Below are positions 47,334-57,265 of a stretch of 64,000 bases of DNA, piece by piece (position 1 is the first letter of the stretch; each line of letters begins with the position of its first letter). Both the position numbers and the translations under genes were made by a program. This DNA comes from Lachnospiraceae bacterium (lineage in GTDB: Bacteria > Bacillota > Clostridia > Lachnospirales > Lachnospiraceae): positions 1 through 64,000 of the forward strand of contig JAQVHQ010000005.1 of the NCBI GenBank assembly GCA_028696165.1, written 5' to 3'. Under the pieces are notes generated by a model. It had not been told where the DNA came from and did not search any database. It saw nothing but the letters and a program-made list of their open reading frames with translations.

Positions 47334-49310
47334 TTATATATTTCCATTCTCAGCCATAGCTCCACGACCGCCTTTCATCTCTCCACCGCCGCCTTCCATC
47401 TGACGACCACCGGGCATACTATTGCCAACACTTACTTCTTCTCCTGTATCCGAAATGGATGTAACCACCTGTGATATCGTCACTTCTGTAAGCAGATTAT
47501 CATTTCCATATATAGAATAAGTACTTCCGGTAGTGATATCCCCAGACACCCATACGAAACTGCTGTAACTCTTTTCAGGTGTATAATTTAATACTTCGTT
47601 TCCGCTGGCATCTGTGATGGAAATCGTGCTGTTGGCCTCCTGCTGCTGAGTATAGCAAAGAACGATGCTGTTTTCTGTTGATGAACTATCCACAGCCTGC
47701 ATCATACCGGAACTTCCCACTGCAAGAAGCGTTCCACCGGATACCACATAAGCAGTTCCATAATCTAATGCTCCATTGGCATTATCTGTTGGTCCCATAA
47801 CTATGACATCCCCGCCAGTCTGAGTAATACTGCCATTGGAATCCAGACCATCACCGGCTGCATCTACATGGATAGTCCCTCCATTGATTGTTAGTACGCC
47901 GGAAGATGTTTCCATCATACCTCCACCTTTAGACTGCACGCTCTCATCTATCGCACCTCCGGCAGCATTGAATCCATCATCCGTGGCTGTCAGGTTGATG
48001 ACGCCATCATTAATGGTAATATCAGCGCTCTCAATGCCTTCGTAGCAGGTATCTATATCGATGGTTCCGTCATCTACCACAAGTACTTCATCGGCATGGA
48101 TACCATCATCACCTGACTGCAGATTTAAAGTTCCATTTTCAATCTGAACTTTATAATTACTGTGAACTGCATCATTAGAAGCGTTGATGGTGTAAGTTCC
48201 TCCCTGGATTTTTAATACACCCCCTGCCTTTAATCCTTTATATCCTTCTGTAGCTTCTTCGGTGCTGTCGGTATCCCCGGTATCTTCTGTCTGATTCCAC
48301 TCACTACGCCTGTCTCTCATCTCACCCATAGATGCGCCACCCATACCTGGGTGTGCTGCAGCATTTTCATATCCGCCGTTGGCAGTTATTACATAAGTTC
48401 CATCTGCCAGAAGCATACCGGTTTCTGCCTGTATACCATCACTATCTGCAGTTATATTAAATTCTCCATTTTCTATATATACAAAGCCACAGTCAGTCTC
48501 TTCCGAATTTGTAGATTTTATACCATCTCCACCGGAAGTAATAGTGAAATTACCATCTTTAACAGAAACCTGATCTTTCCCTACCAGGCCATCATCTGCC
48601 GCTTCAATTATATAAGTACCTTCCATGATACGTAAATCATCCTTACTTTGCACTGCATTATTAACATTCGCCGTAATTTGCAGTGTACCACTTCCGTTAA
48701 ATACCAGATCTGCTTTACTGTAAACAGCCGCGGTAAGTTCTTCCCCATCATAAGCGCCTGCGTCAGATATCAGATTATTTGTACCTTCTTCCAGGGATAT
48801 GATAACCTTATCCGCACTGAGAATCTGAACCGGTGCTGTATCCTCACTGTGAATATCAACTCCGTCTAATACAATACGCACATCACTGGTCTCAGTGCTG
48901 TTTACAATAATAGCCCCATCCTTCAGAGTTCCGCTTATCACGTATGTTCCCGGCTCATTTATCGTTAACACGGTTCCATCACAAACTGCACCGCTGCCAT
49001 CCATAGTTATTTTGTCTTCATCTAATGTAATAGATGTATAATCTAAGTCTTTCCAATCTGTATAGATATCATCATCCTTAAATCCAGCCATATCCGCTGT
49101 GACTTCCAGTTCAGAGGTTGTGACTTCTCCATCTGCACCTGCTGTTGCTGTTGTTTCAGTGCCATTTTCCTGGCCGTCTGCATTCTCATTATTTGTTATT
49201 TCACCTGTGTCAGTCCCATTGACCACACCCGTTGTGCCACACCCGGTAATTCCAAACATCAGGGCACACAACATACCAGCCATTAATTTATTTACCTGTT
49301 TTTTCTTCAT
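47334..49310 (-). CDS. Cthe_2159-type carbohydrate-binding beta-helix lipoprotein
   Basis: A 658-residue surface lipoprotein. A type II signal ends at the lipobox ITGC (Cys24), followed by an acidic Thr/Asn/Glu linker. The body is a right-handed parallel beta-helix of the Cthe_2159 / DUF4353 family: GTYVISGTLKDGAIIVNSTE, IVLDGVDIHSEDTAPVQILSADKVIISLEEGTNN, then successive rungs such as GDGIKSTNSE, GDGIHADEVLVVDDGTI, DDGFNAAGG and GDGLDSNGSITQTGG. Family members bind acidic plant polysaccharide (polygalacturonate). The C-terminus is Gly/Met-rich (MPGGRQMEGGGGEMKGGRG). It lies 42 nt after a DUF4956 membrane protein and a VTC-domain polymerase, a recurrent set. Ligand here is unproven. Confidence 0.88.
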   Translation of the reverse strand: MKKKQVNKLMAGMLCALMFGITGCGTTGVVNGTDTGEITNNENADGQENGTETTATAGADGEVTTSELEVTADMAGFKDDDIYTDWKDLDYTSITLDEDKITMDGSGAVCDGTVLTINEPGTYVISGTLKDGAIIVNSTETSDVRIVLDGVDIHSEDTAPVQILSADKVIISLEEGTNNLISDAGAYDGEELTAAVYSKADLVFNGSGTLQITANVNNAVQSKDDLRIMEGTYIIEAADDGLVGKDQVSVKDGNFTITSGGDGIKSTNSEETDCGFVYIENGEFNITADSDGIQAETGMLLADGTYVITANGGYENAAAHPGMGGASMGEMRDRRSEWNQTEDTGDTDSTEEATEGYKGLKAGGVLKIQGGTYTINASNDAVHSNYKVQIENGTLNLQSGDDGIHADEVLVVDDGTIDIDTCYEGIESADITINDGVINLTATDDGFNAAGGAIDESVQSKGGGMMETSSGVLTINGGTIHVDAAGDGLDSNGSITQTGGDVIVMGPTDNANGALDYGTAYVVSGGTLLAVGSSGMMQAVDSSSTENSIVLCYTQQQEANSTISITDASGNEVLNYTPEKSYSSFVWVSGDITTGSTYSIYGNDNLLTEVTISQVVTSISDTGEEVSVGNSMPGGRQMEGGGGEMKGGRGAMAENGNI

Positions 49311-49352
49311 TCTATCTCTCTATACTTTCTTAATTTGCTTTACAAAGAGTTT

Positions 49353-50027
49353 CTATAATTCCGGTCCCATATCGGATACTCGTCCACACACTATAGTCAA
49401 GTTTCCATTACGGCATCGGATAGCATCCAGCATTTCTTTTTCCATTTCCGGATCTTTTAGTTCGATTTGGTAGTCCAGTTCATACATACTGCCCAGATTA
49501 ATTGTTTTCACTTTATTTAACTGTACTTTTTTTGTGTAATTATCAAATATATCATCGAAAATACCTGTATAATCCAAATCTTCCGGTATAGTAATCTTAA
49601 GATTTTTATCAATTTCCTTACGTTCTCCAAACCCGCTCTTGGAAAGGAGAAATAAAACAACTGCAATGAGCAGGGTAAACATCACTGCGAAATAGACTTG
49701 CCCCATACCACAGGCAAGACCAATTGCCATGGCAAAAAAGATACTGGTGATTTCCTTGGAAGTGCCCGGTACAGAACGAAAGCGAATCAGTCCGAAAGTG
49801 CCAAGTACTGCAACACTGGTTCCCAGATTCCCATTGACCATCAAAATCACAATCTGTACCAATGCCGGCAAAAGTGCCAATGTAATTACGAAATTCTTCG
49901 TATATTTTCCTTGCAACATATATACCACTGCAACAATAACGCCTAATATCAGTGCAGCTGCCATACAGATAAGTGCACTCTCCATGGATATACTTCCGCT
50001 GGATGTATCGATTATGCTTGTGAACAT
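49353..50027 (-). CDS. DUF4956 integral membrane protein
   Basis: A 224-residue protein with about four membrane helices in residues ~18-130 (ALICMAAALILGVIVAVVYML, FVITLALLPALVQIVILMV, SIFFAMAIGLACGMGQVYFAVMFTLLIAVVLFLL). A conserved GTFGLIRFRSVPGTSKEI loop and a soluble C-terminal domain (~145-224) with ferredoxin-like strands LDYQIELKDPE and NLTIVCGR follow. The family has no established biochemical role but is regularly found with VTC-type polyphosphate polymerase domains. The start overlaps the VTC gene by 16 nt, with its GGAGGA site inside that gene, pointing to coupled translation and a likely membrane complex. Confidence 0.85.
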   Translation of the reverse strand: MFTSIIDTSSGSISMESALICMAAALILGVIVAVVYMLQGKYTKNFVITLALLPALVQIVILMVNGNLGTSVAVLGTFGLIRFRSVPGTSKEITSIFFAMAIGLACGMGQVYFAVMFTLLIAVVLFLLSKSGFGERKEIDKNLKITIPEDLDYTGIFDDIFDNYTKKVQLNKVKTINLGSMYELDYQIELKDPEMEKEMLDAIRCRNGNLTIVCGRVSDMGPEL

Positions 50028-50794
50028 ATTTTTATTCCTCCAAAACTTTCTCTTATATTTGCTTTATTTTCTTCGCCTTCTTCACTTCGTCGGTTTCCTG
50101 TCTCTGACCGCAGTTGTTTATAAATTCTTCCATATTTTGAAAAAGATACCGGGTAGATTTCCAGTTTAGCCAAACTATCTGCCAGCCATATAGGCATAGC
50201 CTGCCCTACTTTTATCTCCATAATCTGTTCTCCATTTTCAAAAAGCAGTTCTCCATAATCGCCCTTTCGCAGATCAAGGTCATACTCTCTGGAACGGATA
50301 TTGCGATCAAAGGTAATCCTTATACTGGAATCTTCTCTTCCGAAATATGCCATCCGGTCATAGGCCAGAAATAATTTCCCCTCTGGTTTATAATGCTGCA
50401 TAAAATAATCAATCTCATGTAATATCTGGCTGTCTTTTGAAGGTTTGATGCCGTGATTTAAATATGCATCTGCCTCCCTCATGGTTACGCCTTCTCTTCT
50501 TTTATAAACCACTTTTTGATATTTTTTCTTTATTTCTATGTAGACTTCCTGACTGTTATCTGGAACCCCATAGCTTCTAAGTCGAAGCTTTTCTTTATAT
50601 TTGGGTTTCTCGATGGAACGCCTTATCAGTTCATATTGGGGCGTATCATAATATATGTTGCAGATTGTATGTAATCCATATTCATCCAACTGCATGTAGG
50701 GCTCAATTTCATTTAAAAATTCTTCCTGTTTCGTCTTGGTAAGCAGATACTTGGTTTCTATTCTTTGGAAAACATAATCTACCTTCTTTGCCAT
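50012..50794 (-). CDS. VTC-domain (polyphosphate polymerase-like) protein
   Basis: A 260-residue cytoplasmic protein with the triphosphate-tunnel fold of VTC4-type polymerases. Basic and acidic tunnel strands are visible: FQRIETKYLLTKTK, YKEKLRLRSYG, VYIEIKKKYQKVVYKRRE, LFLAYDRMAYFG, SIRITFDRNIRSREYD and EQIMEIKVG. The family makes inorganic polyphosphate from ATP in yeast; in bacteria the paired set VTC + DUF4956 + surface Cthe_2159/CotH protein suggests modification of a surface protein or polymer. That broader role is inference. A Ser/Asn-rich C-terminal tail (~230-260) looks disordered. Minus strand, first of three genes between eno and secG. Confidence 0.88.
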   Translation of the reverse strand: MAKKVDYVFQRIETKYLLTKTKQEEFLNEIEPYMQLDEYGLHTICNIYYDTPQYELIRRSIEKPKYKEKLRLRSYGVPDNSQEVYIEIKKKYQKVVYKRREGVTMREADAYLNHGIKPSKDSQILHEIDYFMQHYKPEGKLFLAYDRMAYFGREDSSIRITFDRNIRSREYDLDLRKGDYGELLFENGEQIMEIKVGQAMPIWLADSLAKLEIYPVSFSKYGRIYKQLRSETGNRRSEEGEENKANIRESFGGIKICSQA

Positions 50795-50951
50795 CTTCTT
50801 TCCTCTCTGTTCTTTTAGATGTTTTTCTTTCCTATGTGCTCTCTATGTTAAATCAGTGTAAAATAATTATGTGTTTTGTTTTTGGAAAAAAAGTGAAAAA
50901 AGTGTGAAACTCCACTAATATCAAACAAAAAATAATGCCAAAACATTAAAA

Positions 50952-51011
50952 AGCAGTTTATAAATTCACGTTATATACATTCAAGCATACCCTGCGAACT
51001 TATAAACTGCT
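50952..51011 (-). terminator. Terminator downstream of eno
   Basis: AGCAGTTTATAA (50952-50963) and TTATAAACTGCT (51000-51011) are perfect 12-nt complements with a 36-nt spacer. Read on minus the stem is followed by TTTTTAATG. It separates eno from the VTC gene set. Confidence 0.7.
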
Positions 51012-51082
51012 GTTATATTATTTTCTTCTGAATCAAAACTCATCTGCTGCCATATTCATAAAAAAGCACAAAAACCCCATGC

Positions 51083-52384
51083 TTAAATACTTTTGAATCT
51101 GCTGACCACTTCCTCAATCCGAAGAAGCTGATTATATTTTGCATTCCTCTCACTGCGGCAAGGTGCTCCAGCTTTGATATATCCGGCGCGACAGGCTACC
51201 GCCAAGTCAGCAATGAACGCATCCTCCGTCTCTCCAGAGCGATGGGATACGATAATCTCATATCCATTTTTCTGGGCCAGGTAAATCGCCTGTAGTGCTT
51301 CTGTCAGTGTTCCTATCTGATTCACCTTAATTAATACCGCATTCGCTGTATCTTCGCTGATTCCACGTTGAATCTTCTTTGGATTTGTCACAAAAAGGTC
51401 ATCCCCTACCAACAACACCCTGTCAGCAAGCTGGTTTGAGAGTACCTTCCATCCATCCCAGTCTTCTTCCCCTAATCCATCTTCTATAGATATAATCGGG
51501 AATTCTTTTGATAATTCTTCATAATATCCAATCAATTCCTGACTGGTTCGAAAAATCTCTTTTCCCTTCTTTGTGCTTTCTCCTGGAAAATAATATACTT
51601 TTCTGTCTGCATCATATAATTCACTGGCTGCTGCATCCATAGCAATGCATAAATCCTTTCCCGGAGTATAACCGCTCTGCTCTATAGCAGTGATAATCAG
51701 TTTTAGGGCCTCTTTTGCATCTGCTATTTCAGGAGCGAAACCGCCTTCATCACCTACACCGGTAGAAAGATGTCTCTGTTTTAATATTTCTTTTAATTCC
51801 TGGTACACTTCCTCACACATCTGCAAAGACCTTGAAAAACTCTCTGTATTTTGAGGAACAATCATAAACTCCTGAAAATCCAGATTATTATCTGCATGAC
51901 ATCCACCATTTAGAATATTCATCATAGGAATGGGTATTCTGTTCGTATAACAACCGCCCAGATATTGATACAGCGGTATACACAAAGCTTTTGCTGCTGC
52001 CTTGGCCACAGCCATAGATACTCCAAGAATCGCATTTGCCCCAAGATTTACCTTGTTTGCAGAACCATCCTCCTGGATTAAAATCTGGTCTATAAAGCTC
52101 TGATTTAATGCATTTTCTCCCACCAGAATGTCGGATAATATGGTATTTACATGATGAACCGCTTTCGTAACACCTTTTCCCCGGTATCGTTTATCGCCAT
52201 CTCTTAATTCGATGGCTTCGTACTTTCCAGTGGACGCGCCCGATGGAACCATTGCTCTTCCAGTACTTCCATAGATTCCCACAATATTTTCTCCTACAGT
52301 CACTTCCACTTCCACGGTTGGATTGCCTCTGGAATCCAGGACTTCTCTTGCGTACACTCTTCGAATAGGAAGATAACGAAACAT
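51083..52384 (-). CDS. eno: Enolase
   Basis: A 433-residue glycolytic enzyme converting 2-phosphoglycerate to phosphoenolpyruvate. Family motifs: [38 protein letters not shown] (flexible loop 1), [33 protein letters not shown], the metal ligands in [21 protein letters not shown] and VGDDLFVTN, the catalytic Lys in [10 protein letters not shown], and [16 protein letters not shown]. The start at 52384 follows AGGAGGT; upstream in-frame codons are leader. The GGCHADN segment differs slightly from the common GGxHAxN. It follows gpmI, as in many Firmicutes. Confidence 0.96.
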   Translation of the reverse strand: MFRYLPIRRVYAREVLDSRGNPTVEVEVTVGENIVGIYGSTGRAMVPSGASTGKYEAIELRDGDKRYRGKGVTKAVHHVNTILSDILVGENALNQSFIDQILIQEDGSANKVNLGANAILGVSMAVAKAAAKALCIPLYQYLGGCYTNRIPIPMMNILNGGCHADNNLDFQEFMIVPQNTESFSRSLQMCEEVYQELKEILKQRHLSTGVGDEGGFAPEIADAKEALKLIITAIEQSGYTPGKDLCIAMDAAASELYDADRKVYYFPGESTKKGKEIFRTSQELIGYYEELSKEFPIISIEDGLGEEDWDGWKVLSNQLADRVLLVGDDLFVTNPKKIQRGISEDTANAVLIKVNQIGTLTEALQAIYLAQKNGYEIIVSHRSGETEDAFIADLAVACRAGYIKAGAPCRSERNAKYNQLLRIEEVVSRFKSI

Positions 52385-52493
52385 GGCAATACCTCCTGAT
52401 TTTCTATCTGATTTAATTTTCATTCATCAGATATTTTTAGTATGGTCATTCTGCCTTTTCTTATACCGGAGGCTTTATCTCGAAAAAAGGAAA

Positions 52494-52545
52494 AGGCTCT
52501 GAATGGAAAATCAATTCCATCCAAAGCCAATTTTGATTTTTTATT
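52494..52545 (-). terminator. Probable terminator downstream of gpmI
   Basis: Read on minus, GGCTTTGGATGGAA pairs with TTCCATTCAGAGCC, followed by a U-rich tract (TTTTCCTTTTTTC). It lies between gpmI and eno, implying that eno has a separate promoter in the remaining ~100 nt. Confidence 0.65.
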
Positions 52546-52555
52546 AGACTTTACA

Positions 52556-54094
52556 TTATTTTACAAGTAATGATTTACCTGTCATTTCTTCTGGCTGCTG
52601 TAATCCCATCAGTTCAATTAAAGTAGGAGCAATATCTGCTAAGCATCCGCCCTCTCTTAATTTGTAAGCAGGATCTGCATTAACCAGTACAAATGGTACC
52701 GGATTCGTAGTATGTGCAGTAAATGGTTCTCCTGTCTTATAATCAACTAACTGTTCTGCATTACCGTGGTCAGCACAGATAAATAACTGTCCATTCACTT
52801 CTTTGATTGCATCAACAGCTTTTCCTACGCACTCGTCAACAGTTTCAACTGCTTTGATTGCAGCTGCTTCCACACCAGTATGACCAACCATATCCGGATT
52901 TGCGAAGTTAATGATAATCACATCATATTTATCAGATTTAATTGCTTCTACTAATTTATCACATACCTGATATGCACTCATCTCTGGCTGTAAATCGTAG
53001 GTTGCAACCTTAGGTGATTTAACCAGGATACGATCTTCCCCTTCATTTGGCTCTTCTACACCGCCATTGAAGAAAAATGTTACATGTGCATATTTCTCAG
53101 TCTCAGCAATACGAGCCTGTTTTAAGCCATTAGCTGCTAAGAATTCTCCAAATGTATTGGTGATAGATACTTTATGGAATGCAACTCCTACATTTTCGAT
53201 TGTCACATCATACTGTGTAAAGCATACAAATTTCAGATTATTGATTCTTTCTCTCTTAAATCCCTGGAAATCAGCATCCACAAATGCTCTGGTAATTTCT
53301 CTTGCACGGTCAGGACGGAAATTAAAGAAGATAACTGCATCATTATCTGAAATGCTACCTGCAGCTTTGCCATCTTTTACTACAACTGTCGGAAGTACAA
53401 ATTCATCTGTCTTTCCTTCATTATAAGATGAGCCTACAGCCTGGGCTGCATCAGTAGTTTCTACACCTTCACCCTTTGTAAGTGCTTTATAAGCTAATTC
53501 CACACGGTCCCAACGATTGTCACGGTCCATAGCATAGTAACGTCCGGTAACTACACCGATTTCACCAACTCCGATTTCATCCATCTTTGCCTGAAGTTCT
53601 TCGATAAATCCTTTGCCTGAAGCAGGTGGTGTATCTCTTCCGTCTAAGAAACAATGTACATAGACTTTTTTAACACCTTCTCTTTTTGCCAGTTCCAGCA
53701 GTCCGTACAGATGTGTATTGTGACTGTGTACACCACCGTCTGACAATAATCCCATAAAATGTAGTGCAGAATCATTTTCTTTGGCATGTTTTACAGCGTC
53801 TAATAAAGCCGGATTCTTGAAGAAATCGCCATCCTGAATTTCTTTGGTAATTCTTGTTAATTCCTGATATACGATACGTCCTGCACCCATGTTCAGATGG
53901 CCAACTTCTGAGTTACCCATCTGTCCCTCCGGAAGTCCAACAGCCATTCCACTGGCCTGTCCCTGTACATATGGGCACTGAGACATCAGCTGATCCATAA
54001 TTGGAGTTTTTGCTTCACATACAGCGTTGTGATTGCACTCCTTATTTAATCCATAACCATCAAGTATCATTAATACGGTAGGTTTTTTACTCAT
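52556..54094 (-). CDS. gpmI: 2,3-bisphosphoglycerate-independent phosphoglycerate mutase
   Basis: A 512-residue two-metal (Mn) alkaline-phosphatase-fold mutase interconverting 3- and 2-phosphoglycerate. VLMILDGYGLN carries the first metal Asp. QMGNSEVGHLNMGAGR contains the phosphorylated Ser. HCFLDGRDTPP, GRYYAMDRDNRWDR, FFNFRPDRARE, NFANPDMVGHTG and ICADHGNAEQ complete the site. The ATG at 54094 follows AAGGAG. Length is normal. It lies upstream of eno on the same strand. Confidence 0.97.
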   Translation of the reverse strand: MSKKPTVLMILDGYGLNKECNHNAVCEAKTPIMDQLMSQCPYVQGQASGMAVGLPEGQMGNSEVGHLNMGAGRIVYQELTRITKEIQDGDFFKNPALLDAVKHAKENDSALHFMGLLSDGGVHSHNTHLYGLLELAKREGVKKVYVHCFLDGRDTPPASGKGFIEELQAKMDEIGVGEIGVVTGRYYAMDRDNRWDRVELAYKALTKGEGVETTDAAQAVGSSYNEGKTDEFVLPTVVVKDGKAAGSISDNDAVIFFNFRPDRAREITRAFVDADFQGFKRERINNLKFVCFTQYDVTIENVGVAFHKVSITNTFGEFLAANGLKQARIAETEKYAHVTFFFNGGVEEPNEGEDRILVKSPKVATYDLQPEMSAYQVCDKLVEAIKSDKYDVIIINFANPDMVGHTGVEAAAIKAVETVDECVGKAVDAIKEVNGQLFICADHGNAEQLVDYKTGEPFTAHTTNPVPFVLVNADPAYKLREGGCLADIAPTLIELMGLQQPEEMTGKSLLVK

Positions 54095-54270
54095 TTTATT
54101 CTCCTTTTGTTTCCTCATTTATAGTAATTTATCAGACTTCTTTCAAGATAAAGCCATCACATTATATTTTACACGAAATCAAAACTGCTTGCAAGTAATT
54201 AGCACATAATCTGCCATAAACTGTGAATATATGCATTTCCATATTCATCTATAGCTTTTTAGGATTAACC

Positions 54271-55557
54271 TTAATATACGCGAATCATAGCAGATATTTC
54301 TTTGATAATAGACATTCCTTTAAAGATAGTCAGGGAATCATTAAAATGCTTCTCCTGTACTGCATCTGTGATAACTACGATTTCTGCAGTCTCACCGTTT
54401 CTGGTTTTCTGAATCATCTGAGCAATGCTGACGTTGTTATTGCCAAATACACTTGCCACATTAGCCAATACACCGCAGCGGTCCTCCACCTGCATACGCA
54501 GGAAATATTTATTAACAGTTTCTTCCATTTTTTTAATAGGAAGATTCTTGTAACAAGTACAATTGATACGGCCTGTACAGTTATACTGTACGTTTCTGGC
54601 GATATCTATCACATCACCAACTACTGCACTTGCCGTCGGCAGTTCACCTGCTCCACGTCCGTAGAACATAGCATCATCAATAGCATCTCCGTGTACAAAT
54701 ACAGCATTAAAGGAATCATTTACTGTAGCAAGTGGATGATTGCTTGGAATCAGTATCGGATGAACACTGACTTCAATGCCGGCCTCTGTATTACGGGCGA
54801 TACCCAGTAGTTTAATATGACAGCCCATCTCTTTTGCATAGCGAATGTCTGTTGCTGTGATTTTCGTGATACCTTCTGTATATACATCAGGGAAAGTCAC
54901 TCTGGAATTAAATGCAATAGATGCCATAATTGCTACTTTACGGCCCGCATCCAATCCTTCAATATCTGCAGTAGGGTCAGCCTCTGCATATCCTAACTTA
55001 GTAGCAAGGGCAAGGGCATCTTCAAACTCCATACCTTCCTGTGTCATCTTGCTTAAGATAAAATTCGTCGTTCCATTTACAATTCCCATGATTTCAGTCA
55101 GATGATTCCCCTGCAGACATTGTTTCAAAGGTCGAATAATCGGGATTCCACCAGCTACTGCTGCCTCAAATAAGAAATCAAGTTTCTGGTCTTTGGCTGC
55201 ATCAAGGAGTTCCCCTCCGCACATGGCAATCAGATCTTTATTGGCAGAAACTACGTTCTTGCCTGCTTTTAATGATTCCATGATATAAGTTTTCGCTGGC
55301 TCCATGCCACCCATAACTTCAATCACAATTTTAATATCAGGATCCTCTAATATACTCTGAAAATCATTGGTTACCAGGCTCTCATCACCGATTTTTTTTA
55401 TAGCTTTCTCTACATTTCGAACCAGAACTTTTTTCACTTTCAGTTCTGTTCCAATCTTGTATGGCATCTCATCCTTTTGCATCTGAAGCACTTTATAGAC
55501 ACCCATGCCAACTGTTCCTAATCCTAGAATTGCTACTTCTATAGGTTTTTGATTCAT
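54271..55557 (-). CDS. hom: Homoserine dehydrogenase with ACT domain
   Basis: A 428-residue NAD(P)-dependent enzyme reducing aspartate-4-semialdehyde to homoserine for Thr/Met synthesis. It has the Rossmann motif AILGLGTVGMGVYKVL, EVMGGMEPAKTYIMESLKAGKNVVSANKDL, GIVNGTTNFILSKM, GYAEADPTADIEGLDAGRKVAI (catalytic Lys), and a C-terminal ACT domain (YFLRMQVEDRCGVLANVASVFGNNNVSI), probably for Thr feedback. It is inserted in the otherwise conserved glycolytic gene order between tpiA and gpmI. No thrB or thrC is next to it. Confidence 0.95.
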   Translation of the reverse strand: MNQKPIEVAILGLGTVGMGVYKVLQMQKDEMPYKIGTELKVKKVLVRNVEKAIKKIGDESLVTNDFQSILEDPDIKIVIEVMGGMEPAKTYIMESLKAGKNVVSANKDLIAMCGGELLDAAKDQKLDFLFEAAVAGGIPIIRPLKQCLQGNHLTEIMGIVNGTTNFILSKMTQEGMEFEDALALATKLGYAEADPTADIEGLDAGRKVAIMASIAFNSRVTFPDVYTEGITKITATDIRYAKEMGCHIKLLGIARNTEAGIEVSVHPILIPSNHPLATVNDSFNAVFVHGDAIDDAMFYGRGAGELPTASAVVGDVIDIARNVQYNCTGRINCTCYKNLPIKKMEETVNKYFLRMQVEDRCGVLANVASVFGNNNVSIAQMIQKTRNGETAEIVVITDAVQEKHFNDSLTIFKGMSIIKEISAMIRVY

Positions 55558-55791
55558 GTTCCTACCTACTGTCGAATACTATTCCGACACCTTTCTTTTA
55601 CGCGTTTCACTTCATTTACATTTTCATATATTCCTCAAATCTGTACTTATTTTATCCCAGTTAACTGCATTTGTAAAGATTTTAGAAATGATTTATCTTA
55701 TACTTATCCCTTTTATATGAATTGAAATGTTTTCATTTAAACAAATCAAGTGATTTAAGCACAAATTAGAGGTGAATTTGCAAAAGAAATC

Positions 55792-55820
55792 TTGCTATTT
55801 TCCTTTATTAATGGGATAAT
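55792..55820 (+). promoter_or_regulatory. Probable sigma-A promoter of the NSS transporter
   Basis: TTGCTA (55792-55797), 17-nt spacer, GATAAT (55815-55820), 36 nt before the start codon. Spacing is ideal; boxes are near consensus. Confidence 0.65.
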
Positions 55821-55855
55821 TATAGTTATATTTCAAAACAAAGGGGGATTTTCTA

Positions 55856-57211
55856 TTGAAGAAAAATCGAGGCAGTTTTACCAATAAACTGGGATTCGTC
55901 ATGGCAGCCGCAGGATCCGCAGTAGGTCTGGGAAATCTTTGGCGTTTCCCATATCTGGCAGCAAAATATGGAGGAGGTATCTTCCTTCTGGTATATTTAA
56001 TATTAGCAGTAACATTCGGATTTGCTCTGATGGTAACAGAGATATCTCTTGGCCGCAAAACACACCTGAGTGTAATCGGAGCATACAAATCACTGGATAA
56101 ACGATTCGGATTCCTGGGCTATCTGGCCTGTGCCGTACCATTTATCATCGTTCCCTACTACTGTGTAATCGGAGGCTGGGTACTAAAATACTTAATGGTC
56201 TTCATAACCGGCCAGGTATCCCAGGCAGCTAATGACGCCTACTTCACCGAGTACATCACACACCCGACAGGACCAGTTATATACTTTTTAATCTTCGTCC
56301 TGTTAACTGCAGTAGTAGTAATCCTCGGTGTAGAAGCCGGAATCGAACGTGTCAGTAAAATCCTGATGCCTGTGCTTATCGTATTAACCATCATCATCTC
56401 CATCTTCAGTGTAACCAGACCAGGAGCCATGGAAGGCGTCATCTACTACATCAAACCAGATTTCAGCCGATTTAGCGCCACCACAGTACTGGCCGCCATG
56501 GGACAGCTCTTCTACTCCATGTCACTGGCCATGGGAATCATGATAACTTACGGCTCCTACATGAAAAAGGACAATCATCTGGAGCAATCTGTACGTCAGG
56601 TAGAAATCTTCGACACCGGAATCGCATTCCTGGCAGGACTGATGATCATTCCTGCAGTATTCGCCTTTTCCGGCGGTGACGAAGCAGCCTTAGGCAAAGG
56701 ACCAGGCCTCATGTTCGTAACACTTCCAAAAGTATTCGAAAGTATGAAAGGTGGAACTATCATAGGAGTCATCTTCTTCATCCTGGTACTCTTTGCAGCG
56801 CTTACCTCAGCCATATCCCTGATGGAAACCTGCGTATCCATCATAATGGACAAAACCCAGATGAGCCGAAAAACCAGCAGTATCATAGCAACCGTCTTCA
56901 TGTTAATCGTAGGAGTACCAGTATCCTTAGGATTCGGTCTGCTAGACTTCATCACACCACTGGGAATGAGCCTGCTAGACTTCTTCGACTTCATCAGTAA
57001 CAACATCCTGATGCCAATCGTAGCACTGCTCACCTGCATCTTCGTAGGCTACATCATAAAACCAAAAGCAATCATCGAAGAAGTAGAAATAAACGGACCA
57101 TTCAGACTGAAACACTTCTACACCATCATGATCAAATACGTAGCACCAGTACTTCTGGTACTAATCCTCGTATTCTCAATCATGGAAACACTAGGATTCA
57201 TAACCGTATAA
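55856..57211 (+). CDS. Neurotransmitter:sodium symporter (NSS) family transporter
   Basis: A 451-residue membrane protein with about 11 helices of the LeuT fold, importing an amino acid with Na+. The unwound TM1 signature GFVMAAAGSAVGLGNLWRFPYLAAKYGGG is intact. VPYYCVIGGWVLKYL (TM3), MGQLFYSMSLAMGIMITYGSY (TM6) and ALTSAISLMETCVSIIMDK (TM8) carry expected ion and substrate positions. It begins with TTG after AAAGGGGGA. Bacterial 11-helix members transport Tyr, Trp or other hydrophobic amino acids; the substrate here is not known. It is the lone plus-strand gene in this region, its codons end in C unusually often, and it sits between hom and a giant foldback element. Confidence 0.92.
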   Translation: MKKNRGSFTNKLGFVMAAAGSAVGLGNLWRFPYLAAKYGGGIFLLVYLILAVTFGFALMVTEISLGRKTHLSVIGAYKSLDKRFGFLGYLACAVPFIIVPYYCVIGGWVLKYLMVFITGQVSQAANDAYFTEYITHPTGPVIYFLIFVLLTAVVVILGVEAGIERVSKILMPVLIVLTIIISIFSVTRPGAMEGVIYYIKPDFSRFSATTVLAAMGQLFYSMSLAMGIMITYGSYMKKDNHLEQSVRQVEIFDTGIAFLAGLMIIPAVFAFSGGDEAALGKGPGLMFVTLPKVFESMKGGTIIGVIFFILVLFAALTSAISLMETCVSIIMDKTQMSRKTSSIIATVFMLIVGVPVSLGFGLLDFITPLGMSLLDFFDFISNNILMPIVALLTCIFVGYIIKPKAIIEEVEINGPFRLKHFYTIMIKYVAPVLLVLILVFSIMETLGFITV

Positions 57212-57227
57212 ATAAAGATAATAAAAA

Positions 57228-57265
57228 ACACATGGGATATATTTTGATATGTCCCATGTGCTTTT
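57228..57265 (+). terminator. Intrinsic terminator of the NSS transporter gene
   Basis: ACACATGGGATAT pairs with ATATGTCCCATGTG (one bulge), followed by CTTTTTATTT; an A-run precedes it. It is 17 nt past the stop. Confidence 0.85.
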
